Shown piece after piece: positions 31,501 through 41,716 of a stretch of 64,000 nt of DNA; position 1 is the stretch's first letter; the number at the start of each line of letters is the position of its first letter. The translations under genes were made by a program, and so were the position numbers. The notes below the pieces were generated by a model. The model was not told the origin of the DNA, did not search any database, and saw only the letters and a list, made by a program, of their open reading frames with translations. The stretch is taken from positions 1 through 64,000 of the forward strand of contig OW569363.1 in assembly GCA_937625935.1 (NCBI GenBank), given 5' to 3'. The DNA is from Tetramitus jugosus (Eukaryota > Heterolobosea > Eutetramitea > Acrasida > Vahlkampfiidae).

Positions 31501-32508
31501 ATGCACCACAGAAACAGTGGAAGCGGATTTTCATCTTCAGCCGACACTCATCTGCAACAACACTCTTTGCTCTCTCATAACGATAACAGCTCTAGTGCGA
31601 CTACTGTCATGAAAAAGCACCAATACACGTACAACAAAAAAAAGAGCTGCACCTTTTATTTTATCCTATTTTTTGTCTTCTTGGTCATTGCTCTCTTGGT
31701 TGTCTCTGCCGTCATTATTGTTATCCCTATTGTGAACAAGGTTCGGAGAAATAGTAATCATTCTGGCGCCAATATCTCGCCCAGTGATTCCTCCGATTTT
31801 GTCGATGTGAAACAGTTGGCATTGACGGATGGTATGTTGATGGAGATTCGTTACTCTGGATATCACAACTTTGTCGGTAGGCCCGTTGCGGGGTATTTGG
31901 AACCAAAGTGTCTGTTGACCAAAAAGGCCGCCACTCAGCTTGTTAAAGTTCAAGCCTACGTGGAGCAAGAATACAAAATGACGCTCAAAATTTACGATTG
32001 TTATCGCCCGCAGCAATCAGTCTCCGATTTTGTTCAATGGTCGATTTCTCCAGAGAGCGCCAAAAAGGACTACAGGAACATGAGGCGGGAGTTTTACCCG
32101 ACGTTTGATAATCCTCAGGAGTTGTTCGACAAGGGATACATTGCCTATCGATCGGGTCACACCAGAGGATCAACTATTGACTTGACTCTAGTGCCACTGC
32201 CTGTGCCACAACAACCAGAGTATGACAATGTGACGACACCGTTGGTTCCGTGCTATGAACCATATGCTGCTCGTTTCAAGGACAATGGTATTGACATGGG
32301 AACTGGATTCGACTGTTTTCATGCCATGTCTCACACGGATCCTACGAGCGATGGCTACATTCTGACAGCACAACAGAAGGAGAACAGAAGGAAATTGGTG
32401 AGTGCCATGGAACGGTTTGGTTTCGCGAATTATGACAAGGAATGGTGGCATTACACTCTGAAGCATGAGCCCTATCCAGACACTTACTTTACCTTTCCTG
32501 TTCAATAA
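31501..32508 (+). CDS. VanX-like D-Ala-D-Ala dipeptidase, membrane-anchored
   Basis: 335 residues from ATG 31501 (an in-frame ATG at 31417 adds 28). A cytosolic Ser/His-rich head and one strong transmembrane segment (FYFILFFVFLVIALLVVSAV) make it a type II membrane protein with the enzyme outside or in the lumen. The peptidase M15D domain has the zinc motif SGHTRGSTIDLTL (His220, Asp227) and EWWHY (catalytic Glu314, zinc His317), plus the substrate Arg motif DCYRPQQS. The family cleaves D-Ala-D-Ala; here it would digest peptidoglycan stem peptides from eaten bacteria. The complete active site argues for function. Confidence 0.88.
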   Translation: MHHRNSGSGFSSSADTHLQQHSLLSHNDNSSSATTVMKKHQYTYNKKKSCTFYFILFFVFLVIALLVVSAVIIVIPIVNKVRRNSNHSGANISPSDSSDFVDVKQLALTDGMLMEIRYSGYHNFVGRPVAGYLEPKCLLTKKAATQLVKVQAYVEQEYKMTLKIYDCYRPQQSVSDFVQWSISPESAKKDYRNMRREFYPTFDNPQELFDKGYIAYRSGHTRGSTIDLTLVPLPVPQQPEYDNVTTPLVPCYEPYAARFKDNGIDMGTGFDCFHAMSHTDPTSDGYILTAQQKENRRKLVSAMERFGFANYDKEWWHYTLKHEPYPDTYFTFPVQ

Positions 32509-32569
32509 CTCCGTAAAGTAATTTACTTTGATTTTTTTTTATTGTAACTTGCATTATAAATGATGATTC

Positions 32570-33042
32570 TTAGTTTGACTCTTCATTGTAAATCAATTTG
32601 TCACCGTTCACTTCAACCCACTCCTTCACAGATCCCACACGCTTATACTTGTTCTTATAAAAGTCAACCTTGCCCTGCAATTGAGTCTCAGTAATGCCTT
32701 GACCAGCCACATCCATATTGTTGGTCATGGAAGGTTCCAATGAAGACTTGATCAAACAAACAGTGAGATCCTTACCGGCAAACACGTGATATCTGCCACT
32801 CTTGTTATAAAAACCGGAATCAGTCACATCGAACACTATCAACAATTATATCATCGGTTAGTTTGGCTGCAAGATTGTCTCCCACACAGAAAAGCGAAAG
32901 TGAAAATGGAAGTGCATAGTAGTCGTATGAAAAAAAGTTGTTCCTTACCATTGCCTGCAATTGAAATGTACACTCTATCCTTTGTTTCACCATCGAATTG
33001 TGCCAAATCGGCAAGAGAGTATTGTGGTAATGCTGTTGACAT
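32570..33042 (-). CDS. MAPR-type cytochrome b5-like heme protein
   Basis: Exon 1 is 33042-32949 and exon 2 is 32835-32570, with a 113-nt intron whose phase-1 junction gives IAGNVFDVTDSGFY. The product is 119 residues and is a bare cytochrome b5-like domain of the membrane-associated progesterone receptor (PGRMC/neudesin) type: SLADLAQFDG start, VYISIAGNVFDVT, and GRYHVFAGKDLTVCL with the Tyr used as heme ligand in this family. There is no transmembrane helix or signal peptide, so it is cytosolic or loosely attached. Homologues bind heme and support cytochrome P450s and sterol metabolism. Confidence 0.85.
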
Positions 33043-33291
33043 TTTTATATTTGTCTGTTGTTTTGTCTGTTGTGATTTTGTTTGTTGTTGGAAGTTTTTT
33101 TAAGCCGGAATAAGTTTGGACTGAGTGAGTGCGGGATTTGATGGTTGGAGGAGGGAATAAGACTGTTGAATACAAAGAATAGACGATATATAACGATTAG
33201 ATTGGATCTTTCTGACGTAAGGAATGGCGCAATGCTTGACACAAAACTCACATGGTGTGTACATTTTATGAAAATCGACATTACAGTAGTT

Positions 33292-33834
33292 TTATGATGA
33301 GGAGCTAAATTCCTTGTACATTTGCAAAAATTCGTCAAACTCCATCGAGTCTGCATGCTTCTTACCAAACTTGTGCATGATACTGGAGACGTCAGATTCT
33401 GTGCAAGATTTGCCCATCTGTCTCAACATGCACTCCAACTCACGCATCTCAATAGTGTTCGAGTTATCTGCATCGAACACTGAGAAGACAAACTTTGCAT
33501 TGACAACATCTGGATCAGAACTGTTGATCAGGGGATCTGATTGCAGCTTTTGAATCTTTTTTTCAATTTTCTCTGCTGTGAACAGTCCAACAAACTCATA
33601 AAAGTCCACCTTCTTGTCCTTGTATCGCTTCAACAGCTCCTTCAACTCCTTTTCAGTAAAGATGTGTGAGTACAGATCATTTAACACTTTTTCGAGTTGT
33701 TCCTTGTCGACGTAGCCATCGTGATCGACATCGTCCAACGAAAATTCTTCTCTTAGCTTTTGGAATTCTTGTGGTGTGAGAAGTCCTTCATACAGAGCTT
33801 CCCATTGCTTTGAATCCTGTGGAATAGTTGACAT
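33292..33834 (-). CDS. EF-hand calcium-binding protein
   Basis: 180 residues from Met 33834 (ORF upstream to 33867 adds 11). Two readable EF loops: DVDHDGYVDKEQ at 35-46, which has Gln rather than Glu at position 12, and DADNSNTIEMRE at 121-132, which is complete. Two further helix-loop-helix units (around 75-85 and 160-170, DFYEFV and EFDEFL) are degenerate, as in calmodulin-superfamily four-hand proteins. Probably one or two sites bind calcium. It resembles calcineurin B or caltractin-type sensors but cannot be placed in one of these. Confidence 0.8.
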   Translation of the reverse strand: MSTIPQDSKQWEALYEGLLTPQEFQKLREEFSLDDVDHDGYVDKEQLEKVLNDLYSHIFTEKELKELLKRYKDKKVDFYEFVGLFTAEKIEKKIQKLQSDPLINSSDPDVVNAKFVFSVFDADNSNTIEMRELECMLRQMGKSCTESDVSSIMHKFGKKHADSMEFDEFLQMYKEFSSSS

Positions 33835-34044
33835 GATTGTGATACAGAGCCCAGTACTAGTAAACAAACCTAATCAATGATTCTTGTTGTGCTTGTGCTT
33901 GTTTTGCTTGTTGAGGAGGCCAATGAGGCAGAACAAAGATTGGATAGATCAAAATAAAATGAAATATGGCGTTATTTTTGGATTTAAAAACTCCTTGAAC
34001 GGTGCAACCCGCAGATTTTTTGTAATCCAATACATTCTCTCTGT

Positions 34045-35358
34045 TCAGATGTCTTCAATCTTCAAATCTTGCCACCAGTACTGTACAGTCTTTCTCTTGC
34101 CGCTGACACCTTTGAGAGCGACTTCAGATTTCGTGTAACAGAATTTGGATCGTTCACGTTGTGCATTCTTCATATGCTTCTTGAAAATGTCAACACGATG
34201 ACCGAATGATGGATGAGTCGATATGTAGCTCACAAGATTGGTTTCATGCGGTGCCACTGCCTCCTTTAGCTTGTCGAAACTCTTGATTGCATACTCTGGG
34301 TTGTAGCATGCCCTGCTCATGAGATACAACCCAATTAAATCTGCCTCATACTCGTGCTTTCTTGAGAAGGGTAACAAAACGCCTACTCTCATGAGGAGTT
34401 CATCACCAGGTAAAGCTCCACCAACTACAGTTCTCACCAGAACCAATGCAAGAGCAGATGTAGCCTGTGTAGACATTTGCTCCGCATGATGTCGCAACAG
34501 TGCATGTGAGATCTCATGAGCCATCACAGAAGCAATCATTGACTCCTTCTCATTCACGGACATTATTCTACCCGATCCGTCATCATCAACTCCAAAATGA
34601 AAGAACCCACTCTCATCTTGATTCTTGACTTCAAACAACTTGTCCATCAGTCCCTTGAAGAACACTACTTTTCCACCTGGCAAACAAAACGCATTCTCCA
34701 CATCTTCGTCAACCACAATAAACTCCCATTGGAATCCCAAATCAGTTCCAGCCACACTCTGTATGCGCTTACCCACTCTCTGTACAATTTGTGAGTAGGG
34801 ATGATTCGCAGGTAGCACTCTGGAGCTTCGCTTGATCATTTCAAATTGTTGCTCACCCATGAGCTTTTCTTGCTTGAGCGGCACGAGTAACAACCTTCTT
34901 CGACCAATGACGGGAACTTTTTCAGAGTACGTTGCATAAATGATTGCAAAGATGACTGCACCTGCACTCACAATAAATATCACTCGCCAATTGGTGGGAG
35001 TACGCGATGACGGTTTCAGTGGTTGTCTTTCCCATTCATAACTACCATCATCAAATGAAGATGAACGACGACGATCCCGATGGGGAATAGAGGAGAAGAG
35101 CACAGGTAAGCGAGTATGATATGGAGCGAATTGCATTGGACCAGATTGACTCAACATGGCACAATGATCACCTTGTCGAAACCGATGACCACTATTTGAA
35201 GTTGTCGTAATCTCTGCTCTTGGTGTCGTTGTTCGCATGAGAGATCGAAACTTCAGACCAGGTTGGTGATGATTGGGGGAGAATAATGATGAAGATCGAA
35301 GAAGAAGGAGAGATTGACTTGGACGAATGGTCCTCATCTTGTGAACTGTTGCAAGCAT
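34045..35358 (-). CDS. OMA1: OMA1-like mitochondrial M48 metalloprotease
   Basis: About 437 residues from Met 35358, whose following Arg/Ser/Leu-rich stretch (MLATVHKMRTIRPSQSLLLL) looks like a mitochondrial presequence; the ORF extends to 35418. One transmembrane helix (WRVIFIVSAGAVIFAIIYAT) precedes the M48 domain with zinc motif HEISH (His281, Glu282, His285) and a later EADLIGL segment supplying the third zinc-ligand Glu. PANHPYSQIVQRVGKRIQ and FCLPGGKVVFFKGL are typical of OMA1, the inner-membrane stress protease that processes dynamin-like fusion GTPases. A shared window with a dynamin-like gene is probably coincidental. Confidence 0.85.
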   Translation of the reverse strand: MLATVHKMRTIRPSQSLLLLRSSSLFSPNHHQPGLKFRSLMRTTTPRAEITTTSNSGHRFRQGDHCAMLSQSGPMQFAPYHTRLPVLFSSIPHRDRRRSSSFDDGSYEWERQPLKPSSRTPTNWRVIFIVSAGAVIFAIIYATYSEKVPVIGRRRLLLVPLKQEKLMGEQQFEMIKRSSRVLPANHPYSQIVQRVGKRIQSVAGTDLGFQWEFIVVDEDVENAFCLPGGKVVFFKGLMDKLFEVKNQDESGFFHFGVDDDGSGRIMSVNEKESMIASVMAHEISHALLRHHAEQMSTQATSALALVLVRTVVGGALPGDELLMRVGVLLPFSRKHEYEADLIGLYLMSRACYNPEYAIKSFDKLKEAVAPHETNLVSYISTHPSFGHRVDIFKKHMKNAQRERSKFCYTKSEVALKGVSGKRKTVQYWWQDLKIEDI

Positions 35359-35418
35359 GATGCTTTTTTGTGATCTCAAATTGTTGTTTTCTTGTTTTGT
35401 TCTAGAGAGATCAGACAA

Positions 35419-35769
35419 AACTTTATTTTGGGGTCCAACGTTGTGTGCATTTCTCTTGTGTAAACTGCACTAATATTGGGGGATGCCACAGTCTCTCCTT
35501 GATATCCTCATAGTCATGGGTAAGATTGTAGACCAGCATGAGGATTTTGCTCTCCCTTCTCTGAAGGAACAATGGAGAAAGGCGGATCAACTCCATTTCC
35601 TTTGGTTGTGTTTGAGCTACAATTCTCCTCCAAGCTACTCAATTGATTCCCATGATTGTTCACTGTTGCTTACATAGCGTGCATCGATAGTACTGTAAAG
35701 TTTATCTATTCCCCATGAACTTCGCCATTGACTTCGAACCAAGGTGAATTTTCGAACAAGAGAATTGCT
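35419..35769. other. Intergenic region without a supported gene
   Basis: 351 bp between two reverse-strand genes. A 64-codon forward frame (35483-35677) has no motif and no conserved look. The rest is AT-rich leader/trailer sequence. Confidence 0.5.
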
Positions 35770-36888
35770 TTATTGCTCCTCTTCACACAATAAATCCATT
35801 GATTCATTATTGCGTGAGGTTTCACGACTTGCTTCGTCACTGTTGACACCTATTGTTGAATCACGCTTATCTATACTACTCCGAACAACATCATTCGAGA
35901 CTTGTTGCAGTTTCTGTTGTTGACTACTAATATGTTTCATACTCTCCAACTGCTCATGCCGCACAGCTCTCTGAAACTCCAAGTAGTATCTTTTCCGTTC
36001 CTTGGCCCAACGCTTCAAATCATTGAGCAACGTTTTCTTCTTTTGTACTTTTCTTCGATTTACATTAAACGATTCGAACATTTCAGTTCCACTCTTGTAC
36101 CGCAACGAAACGAGTTTCTTTAGGGCCTCTGAATGCTCGTTTTTCCTTGATACAATTTCCCCAGTCGCTATCGATGATGATTCATTCTCCTTCTCATTTA
36201 CAATATTATCATTCGAATTCACACTTGATTTTTCGACCAAAATTTTACTATCATTCTCATTGTTAGCACGACCATCTCCTAGGGACGATGCATGACTCGA
36301 TCCTTGTTCTTGTTGTTGCAACTGATCATAATAATGCGAAAGGAACCAACTTCGACCAAATCCGTACAAGGAGCGCGAAGCAGGATCAGTTGGTTCCGCA
36401 ACAATTTTTCTGCCTAGGATGGAAAAGGTGGGAGCATGAGATTCTTCTGGTTTCACTTCATCACGACCTCCTGGCTCATTAGGACTCGGATTACTACTAC
36501 TGCTATTATTATCATTATTGTTGTTGTTCGTGCTGCTGCTGTTCGAATGACTTGCCTTGACCAAACTTGTCGAATTTCTCCTGTCATTGTTCATTTCTGT
36601 AATTACGGCGGCTTGCCGTTGTTGCCACTTGAAAATATCGCGCTTTCGAATGGGCGAAGTCGATGTAGTCATGCTCTGTGACGCCGTTTCATCATCTGCA
36701 ATCATTAGTTCATCGTCCTCATAATCATCATCTGCCAGAAAGAAATCATTTCGTTGTTGAATATAGGATCCATCAATGCCCAACTCATTCTCAGCGGTTG
36801 CACGACCATCGTTTTCGGTTCGTTCTTGTAGTCGTTGTTTTTTCAGACTCGTTTCACTATCGTGAGTCGTTTGGTTCAGCGTTGACAT
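35770..36888 (-). CDS. Unrecognised Asn/Ser-rich protein
   Basis: 372 residues, intronless. The N-terminal half is acidic and low-complexity, with poly-Asn/Ser runs. The best candidate for a conserved core is about residues 150-190, PTFSILGRKIVAEPTDPASR followed by SLYGFGRSWFLSHYYDQL. A basic helical region near 270-320 (NRRKVQKKKTLLNDLKRWAKERKRYYLEF) may be a coiled coil or nuclear signal. No family was recognised. It is predicted soluble, perhaps nuclear. Confidence 0.65.
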   Translation of the reverse strand: MSTLNQTTHDSETSLKKQRLQERTENDGRATAENELGIDGSYIQQRNDFFLADDDYEDDELMIADDETASQSMTTSTSPIRKRDIFKWQQRQAAVITEMNNDRRNSTSLVKASHSNSSSTNNNNNDNNSSSSNPSPNEPGGRDEVKPEESHAPTFSILGRKIVAEPTDPASRSLYGFGRSWFLSHYYDQLQQQEQGSSHASSLGDGRANNENDSKILVEKSSVNSNDNIVNEKENESSSIATGEIVSRKNEHSEALKKLVSLRYKSGTEMFESFNVNRRKVQKKKTLLNDLKRWAKERKRYYLEFQRAVRHEQLESMKHISSQQQKLQQVSNDVVRSSIDKRDSTIGVNSDEASRETSRNNESMDLLCEEEQ

Positions 36889-37306
36889 GGTATGCTAGCA
36901 AGTCAATGAGTTTGGAGGAAGAGATTGATGCACAACAGAAAATGTACAATGGTTCGTTCCACAATCAGGTTCTGTTCTCAGGTTTTCGTTTGAGCTAAAA
37001 TTTTAACGGTTTTCTGCGGGGTTTTTCTCATTTTCACGACTTCTCCTTTAGTGAAGATTCCACTCGCACTACGGTCCTGCGGGGTCCCACACATGTTCAC
37101 ATAAAACACAGTTTCCCACCAATATTCATACTCTTCGAGTGTCAATCTCCACTTTTAGTCCACCACCACCTTGCGCTTCGTTGAAGTAAAATAACAACGG
37201 TCGATGTGAGTGAACAAACTTCCATCAGGAATCCCGTTCAAGGACATCATCTCAAAATTCACAAACAACTAACACAACAAACAAACAACATATAAATCAA
37301 ATCAAA
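36889..37306. other. Divergent intergenic region, no gene seen
   Basis: 418 bp between a reverse-strand gene and the forward transporter gene. It contains only short frames. A-rich sequence immediately before 37307 (CAAAAC/ACAAAC repeats) is typical of the leaders in this window. Confidence 0.5.
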
Positions 37307-38464
37307 ATGAGTACATCAACAAATAGCAACGCTAGAGGATTGTTCTGGTTGGGTGTTTGGTTCGCTCTGAATCTCGCCATCAACGTCTCCAACAAATACC
37401 TCTTGTCTCACACTGTTTTCCACTTGCCCATTCTGTTGACTGTCGCTCATTTAATTTTTAATGCGATTGGCGCCAAAATTGTCTTGTACTACCAAGACAG
37501 CAAAAATGTCAACAAGAAGAAGCTTTTGAACAATAACAACAACAACAACACCACGAGTAGTAGTACCAGCACTGCTGAAGTGAATAGCCATCATCAGTCA
37601 TTGATTATCGATGATCAACATCCTCAGGGAACAAGTCGAAAAAATAAGAGCTCTGTCATCACAGTCAATGAAGGCACAACCACCACTACCACCACCAATC
37701 CAAATAACAATATCAATAATAATAATAGTAACAACACTAATAATACTAATAATAATAACAACAATTGGATATTGGTAGCTTTTACCATCATTTATTGTCT
37801 AAATATTGCATTTGGTAACATTTGTAACAAGTTGGTGAATTTGAGCTTTGGTACCTTGTTTCGAAGCACGATTCCCATCTTTATCATGGTCCTATCGTAT
37901 TTTGTCATGGGTACGAAACCGTCGACTCGTGTCACACTCTCTGTCATTCCCATTGTTGTCGGTGTAGCCGTAACAACACAAGGAGAAGTCGAAGCAACTA
38001 TTCCTTCACTTGTGATTCTGTTTTTGGGTAACATGTTGTCTGCTTCAAAGTCTGTTTTGAGTAATAGAGCAATGAAGGAGGACAATAGTAATCCAGTGGT
38101 TTTGATTGATCGATTGTCGTTGCCCTCTGCTGTTTTATCACTGTTTTTTGCCTATTTGGCCGGTGAGATTGACACATTGATGGAAATATGGGATCAAATC
38201 ACCTTTTTTCCACTGTTTTTGATTGTGTTTACGGCTTCGGTTGCCTTTGGATTGAACTGGGCCAATTTTTTGGCTGTCAAGTACACGAGTGCACTCACCA
38301 TGTCTGTCAGTGCAAACACAAAGCAAGTGCTAGTCATTGTGATTGGTGTCCTACTGTTCAAGAACCCTGTCAACACATTTAACATGATTGGTTGTGTGAT
38401 TGCCATTGCGGGCATGTCATGGTACTCCTATGTAAGATATCAAGAGTCTCAGACTAGGAAATAA
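37307..38464 (+). CDS. Triose-phosphate/nucleotide-sugar transporter family protein
   Basis: 385 residues with about ten predicted membrane helices of the TPT/drug-metabolite transporter fold. WFALNLAINVSNKYLLS in helix 1 and the later LNWANFLAVKYTSALTMSVSANTKQVLVIVIGVLLF are family-typical; this last stretch is the conserved helix 8-9 region with T-SAL-x-x-S. Such carriers exchange nucleotide sugars or sugar phosphates in Golgi, ER or plastid-derived membranes. An insertion of about 90 residues rich in Asn, Thr and Ser (about 70-150) lies in the loop between helices 2 and 3. Substrate cannot be predicted. Confidence 0.82.
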   Translation: MSTSTNSNARGLFWLGVWFALNLAINVSNKYLLSHTVFHLPILLTVAHLIFNAIGAKIVLYYQDSKNVNKKKLLNNNNNNNTTSSSTSTAEVNSHHQSLIIDDQHPQGTSRKNKSSVITVNEGTTTTTTTNPNNNINNNNSNNTNNTNNNNNNWILVAFTIIYCLNIAFGNICNKLVNLSFGTLFRSTIPIFIMVLSYFVMGTKPSTRVTLSVIPIVVGVAVTTQGEVEATIPSLVILFLGNMLSASKSVLSNRAMKEDNSNPVVLIDRLSLPSAVLSLFFAYLAGEIDTLMEIWDQITFFPLFLIVFTASVAFGLNWANFLAVKYTSALTMSVSANTKQVLVIVIGVLLFKNPVNTFNMIGCVIAIAGMSWYSYVRYQESQTRK

Positions 38465-38476
38465 AAACCACAATTA

Positions 38477-38500
38477 ATAATAATAATAATAATAATAATA
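38477..38500. repeat. AAT microsatellite
   Basis: A run of about eight AAT/TAA units just after the transporter stop codon, in its probable 3' UTR. Confidence 0.8.
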
Positions 38501-38673
38501 GCTCGAGCAAGCCTTGAACAAACTTGACAAAAAACGATCATCGTAGCAACACTCGCTTTTTATTATTACAGAAGCCAATACTCACTCAAAAACACATCAT
38601 GATTTGTGCATGTACACCTACTTTGTACTGCGCTCGCGTGTGTGTGTGTTTTGATGTGTGTGTAGCTGGATTA

Positions 38674-39339
38674 TTACGATGATTGAAAAAAGAGACTATC
38701 GAGATCCAAAATGGAATCCATATTCATAAATGATGACGATGATGACAATGTCGAAGATGGTGATTGAGATTGTTGATTGATTTGCACAGGAGTTGAAGTG
38801 ATGGATAATGATTGATTTTGATTTTGATTCTGGTGATGATGAATTATGGCAAGAGATGATGATGCGGTGGATGCTGGTGATTGATAATGTGGTTGTTGCG
38901 TTGGATGGTTGTTATTGTGCTGCAGCATTTCACCATGATGATGATGATGATTAAAAGTTCTCACCTGTTGCGCATGATAAAGCTGGCTCATTGAGTACAA
39001 TGACTGCTGCTGTTGTTGTTGTAATAGCTTTTCTCTTCTCAGTCCAATTGCCAATAATTCTTGCAATGATTCTTGCTTGTATAGTACATAGGATGGTTGT
39101 TGTTGAGGATTGGATGGCGAGGAGAAAGAGTAATGAGAAGCATGAGGAATATTCGGTTCTTCCTTGAAATTCCAAGGAATGTACATGTGATTCTGACCTG
39201 GAGGCATGGAAGGCATAGGAGTATTGTTCAGGAAGATTGGTAGTGGCGATACTTGAATCGTTTGATTATTGATATCAAGAGGAATGGTTGTTTGTTGGGA
39301 CTGTGCGGGAGCTGTGGACATTGTTCGTTTTTGTGACAC
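38674..39339 (-). CDS. Gln/Ser/His-rich protein, possible transcription regulator
   Basis: 221 residues rich in Gln, Asn, His and Ser, without a recognised folded domain. The mid-region RLQELLAIGLRREKLLQQQ type helix (QESLQELLAIGLRREKLL) is the only predicted helix. The C-terminus SSFMNMDSILDLDSLFFQSS alternates acidic and bulky hydrophobic residues, as transactivation domains do. The start is the first ATG at 39339. Function is unknown; a transcription-related role is inferred from composition only. Confidence 0.55.
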   Translation of the reverse strand: MSQKRTMSTAPAQSQQTTIPLDINNQTIQVSPLPIFLNNTPMPSMPPGQNHMYIPWNFKEEPNIPHASHYSFSSPSNPQQQPSYVLYKQESLQELLAIGLRREKLLQQQQQQSLYSMSQLYHAQQVRTFNHHHHHGEMLQHNNNHPTQQPHYQSPASTASSSLAIIHHHQNQNQNQSLSITSTPVQINQQSQSPSSTLSSSSSFMNMDSILDLDSLFFQSS

Positions 39340-39448
39340 TGCACTACGACAATTTTGATTGCAAACTCCTTTATATCAAAAAAGAAATTGAATCGGAAAA
39401 AAAATAGACGGAGAATTGTTGAGCTCAACTCTCCTGCAAGAAATTGCG

Positions 39449-40189
39449 ATGAAGGTTGTTGATTATTTTGTTGCTGCAGGTCTCTATTGTTTATTAACCA
39501 CTAACAAAAAAGATTCATATGTTCCCACCAAGGGAGTGAAAAAAAGTGTCAAAGCTTTTTGGTCGATTGGAAAGGTTGGGGCGATTGGGACCATCGTGCT
39601 AGGGCTTTGTGTGGCAGTCCGGTTGTTTCCAAGATTTGTTCGTGGCCAAAGAGCAAAAGGTGAAACTCCTTGCACTCCTCCTCAGCAGCAAACATCTGAA
39701 GGGGAATGTTCTGTGACTGATAAACAGCTCAAATTGGAAGCAGAATATGAGACAACAAAGAAGAAGGAAGCTGCCGCTTTTGTGGTTGGAGAATCCATCG
39801 ATTGGCCTCTTCTTCCACCAGGAAAGAAAGGGCCAGATTCAACAACGAATACAACCTATAAGAGAGATATTTCTCATAATGAGAACAAAAAAAAGAACAC
39901 CAAAGAGCAATTGAAACAACAACAGGGAAAGAAAACGCAAAAGAAATTGACTCCGTATCAAGGGCCTGACAAAGTATTTGGTAAGTTTGAGTGCGACGAG
40001 TGCCATCGGTTTTGGGACAGTGCACACTCATGGGCCAACATGGCACAACAATGTGAGAATTGTGACAGGTGGGTTTACCCTCATGACCAATCGAAGTTGA
40101 AAAGATCTTCGTTTTACATTGATATCGCCAAACCTCATCAAAAAGAAAGGTGCATGAAATGCCGCTCCCTGGAACACTCTTGCGCATAA
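39449..40189 (+). CDS. Membrane-anchored 3CxxC zinc-finger protein, copy 1
   Basis: 246 residues from Met 39449, the start that aligns with its paralogue at 40716; the ORF opens at 39416. One or two N-terminal hydrophobic segments (YFVAAGLYCLL and GAIGTIVLGLCVAV) are followed by a Lys/Gln-rich linker and a C-terminal zinc module: FECDECHRFWDSAHSWANMA, CENCDRWVYP and CMKCRSLEHSC. This is the 3CxxC (ZAR1/RTP-like) pattern, with H-Q before the last CxxC. ZAR1-type modules bind RNA and RTP-type modules aid membrane-receptor traffic; which applies is unknown. It sits 5' of a dead copy and a second intact paralogue. Confidence 0.72.
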   Translation: MKVVDYFVAAGLYCLLTTNKKDSYVPTKGVKKSVKAFWSIGKVGAIGTIVLGLCVAVRLFPRFVRGQRAKGETPCTPPQQQTSEGECSVTDKQLKLEAEYETTKKKEAAAFVVGESIDWPLLPPGKKGPDSTTNTTYKRDISHNENKKKNTKEQLKQQQGKKTQKKLTPYQGPDKVFGKFECDECHRFWDSAHSWANMAQQCENCDRWVYPHDQSKLKRSSFYIDIAKPHQKERCMKCRSLEHSCA

Positions 40190-40379
40190 AGTACAAGTTC
40201 GGACACTTGGTACTGACCAATTCATTGTTCGCTTGGCGTGCTAGGAACGTCGGATTTTATATTGTGTTTTATAAAACAGGTTGTTCCCGAACTTTTTTCA
40301 CAACAAGATTACGAACTGCGATTAACTTCGTGCCAAGGACTGAAATAGTAATTGGCAAGAATCATTAGGAAAAGAATGA

Positions 40380-40565
40380 ACTCATGGTGTTTGCCCAGGA
40401 TATACAACGAACTGGAAAAGCACAGAAACACGCAGCAACGCAAGAATTATGATGAGTGGGTTGATCCTTATAATCTAACATGGGAGGAGCAGTATTGATA
40501 TACAAACCTCATCTAAGTGACAAAGGCATCGAATTGGGCTTCTCTTGTACGTACTAAATTTGTTT
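40380..40565 (+). pseudogene. Degenerate third copy of the 3CxxC zinc-finger domain
   Basis: Forward-strand translation near 40420-40560 gives RNTQQRKNYDEWVDPYNLTW, two in-frame stops and VTKAS. It aligns with the second zinc module of the gene at 40716 ([19 protein letters not shown] ... SDKCMK). Both Cys of the CxxC have changed (TGT to CGC and TGT to TAT) and stops have appeared, so it is a dead fragment lying between the two intact paralogues. Confidence 0.6.
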
Positions 40566-40682
40566 TGAAGGCTATCCTTGTATCTCGGATTAATGTAACT
40601 CAAGAGACTTGTGCTCCACAATGAGGGCGCAAGCTCCTTTTATGAACCAAAGGAAATTGTATCGGGAAAATCGAAGGGATAA

Positions 40683-41549
<867 letters not shown>

Positions 41550-41716
41550 TTTAAGCTCGTAATAGATCTGAAGACCCGGATCTGCTAGGTAAGTACTGAA
41601 TAAATTCATTGATAGTGTCTAACTTTATTTACAAATGTAATAATGATTTGTTGTTTCTTGGTCTTTAGTTGATTGTTCGATCAACATTTTTCTCGTTATC
41701 TAATTTTCTTATTCTT

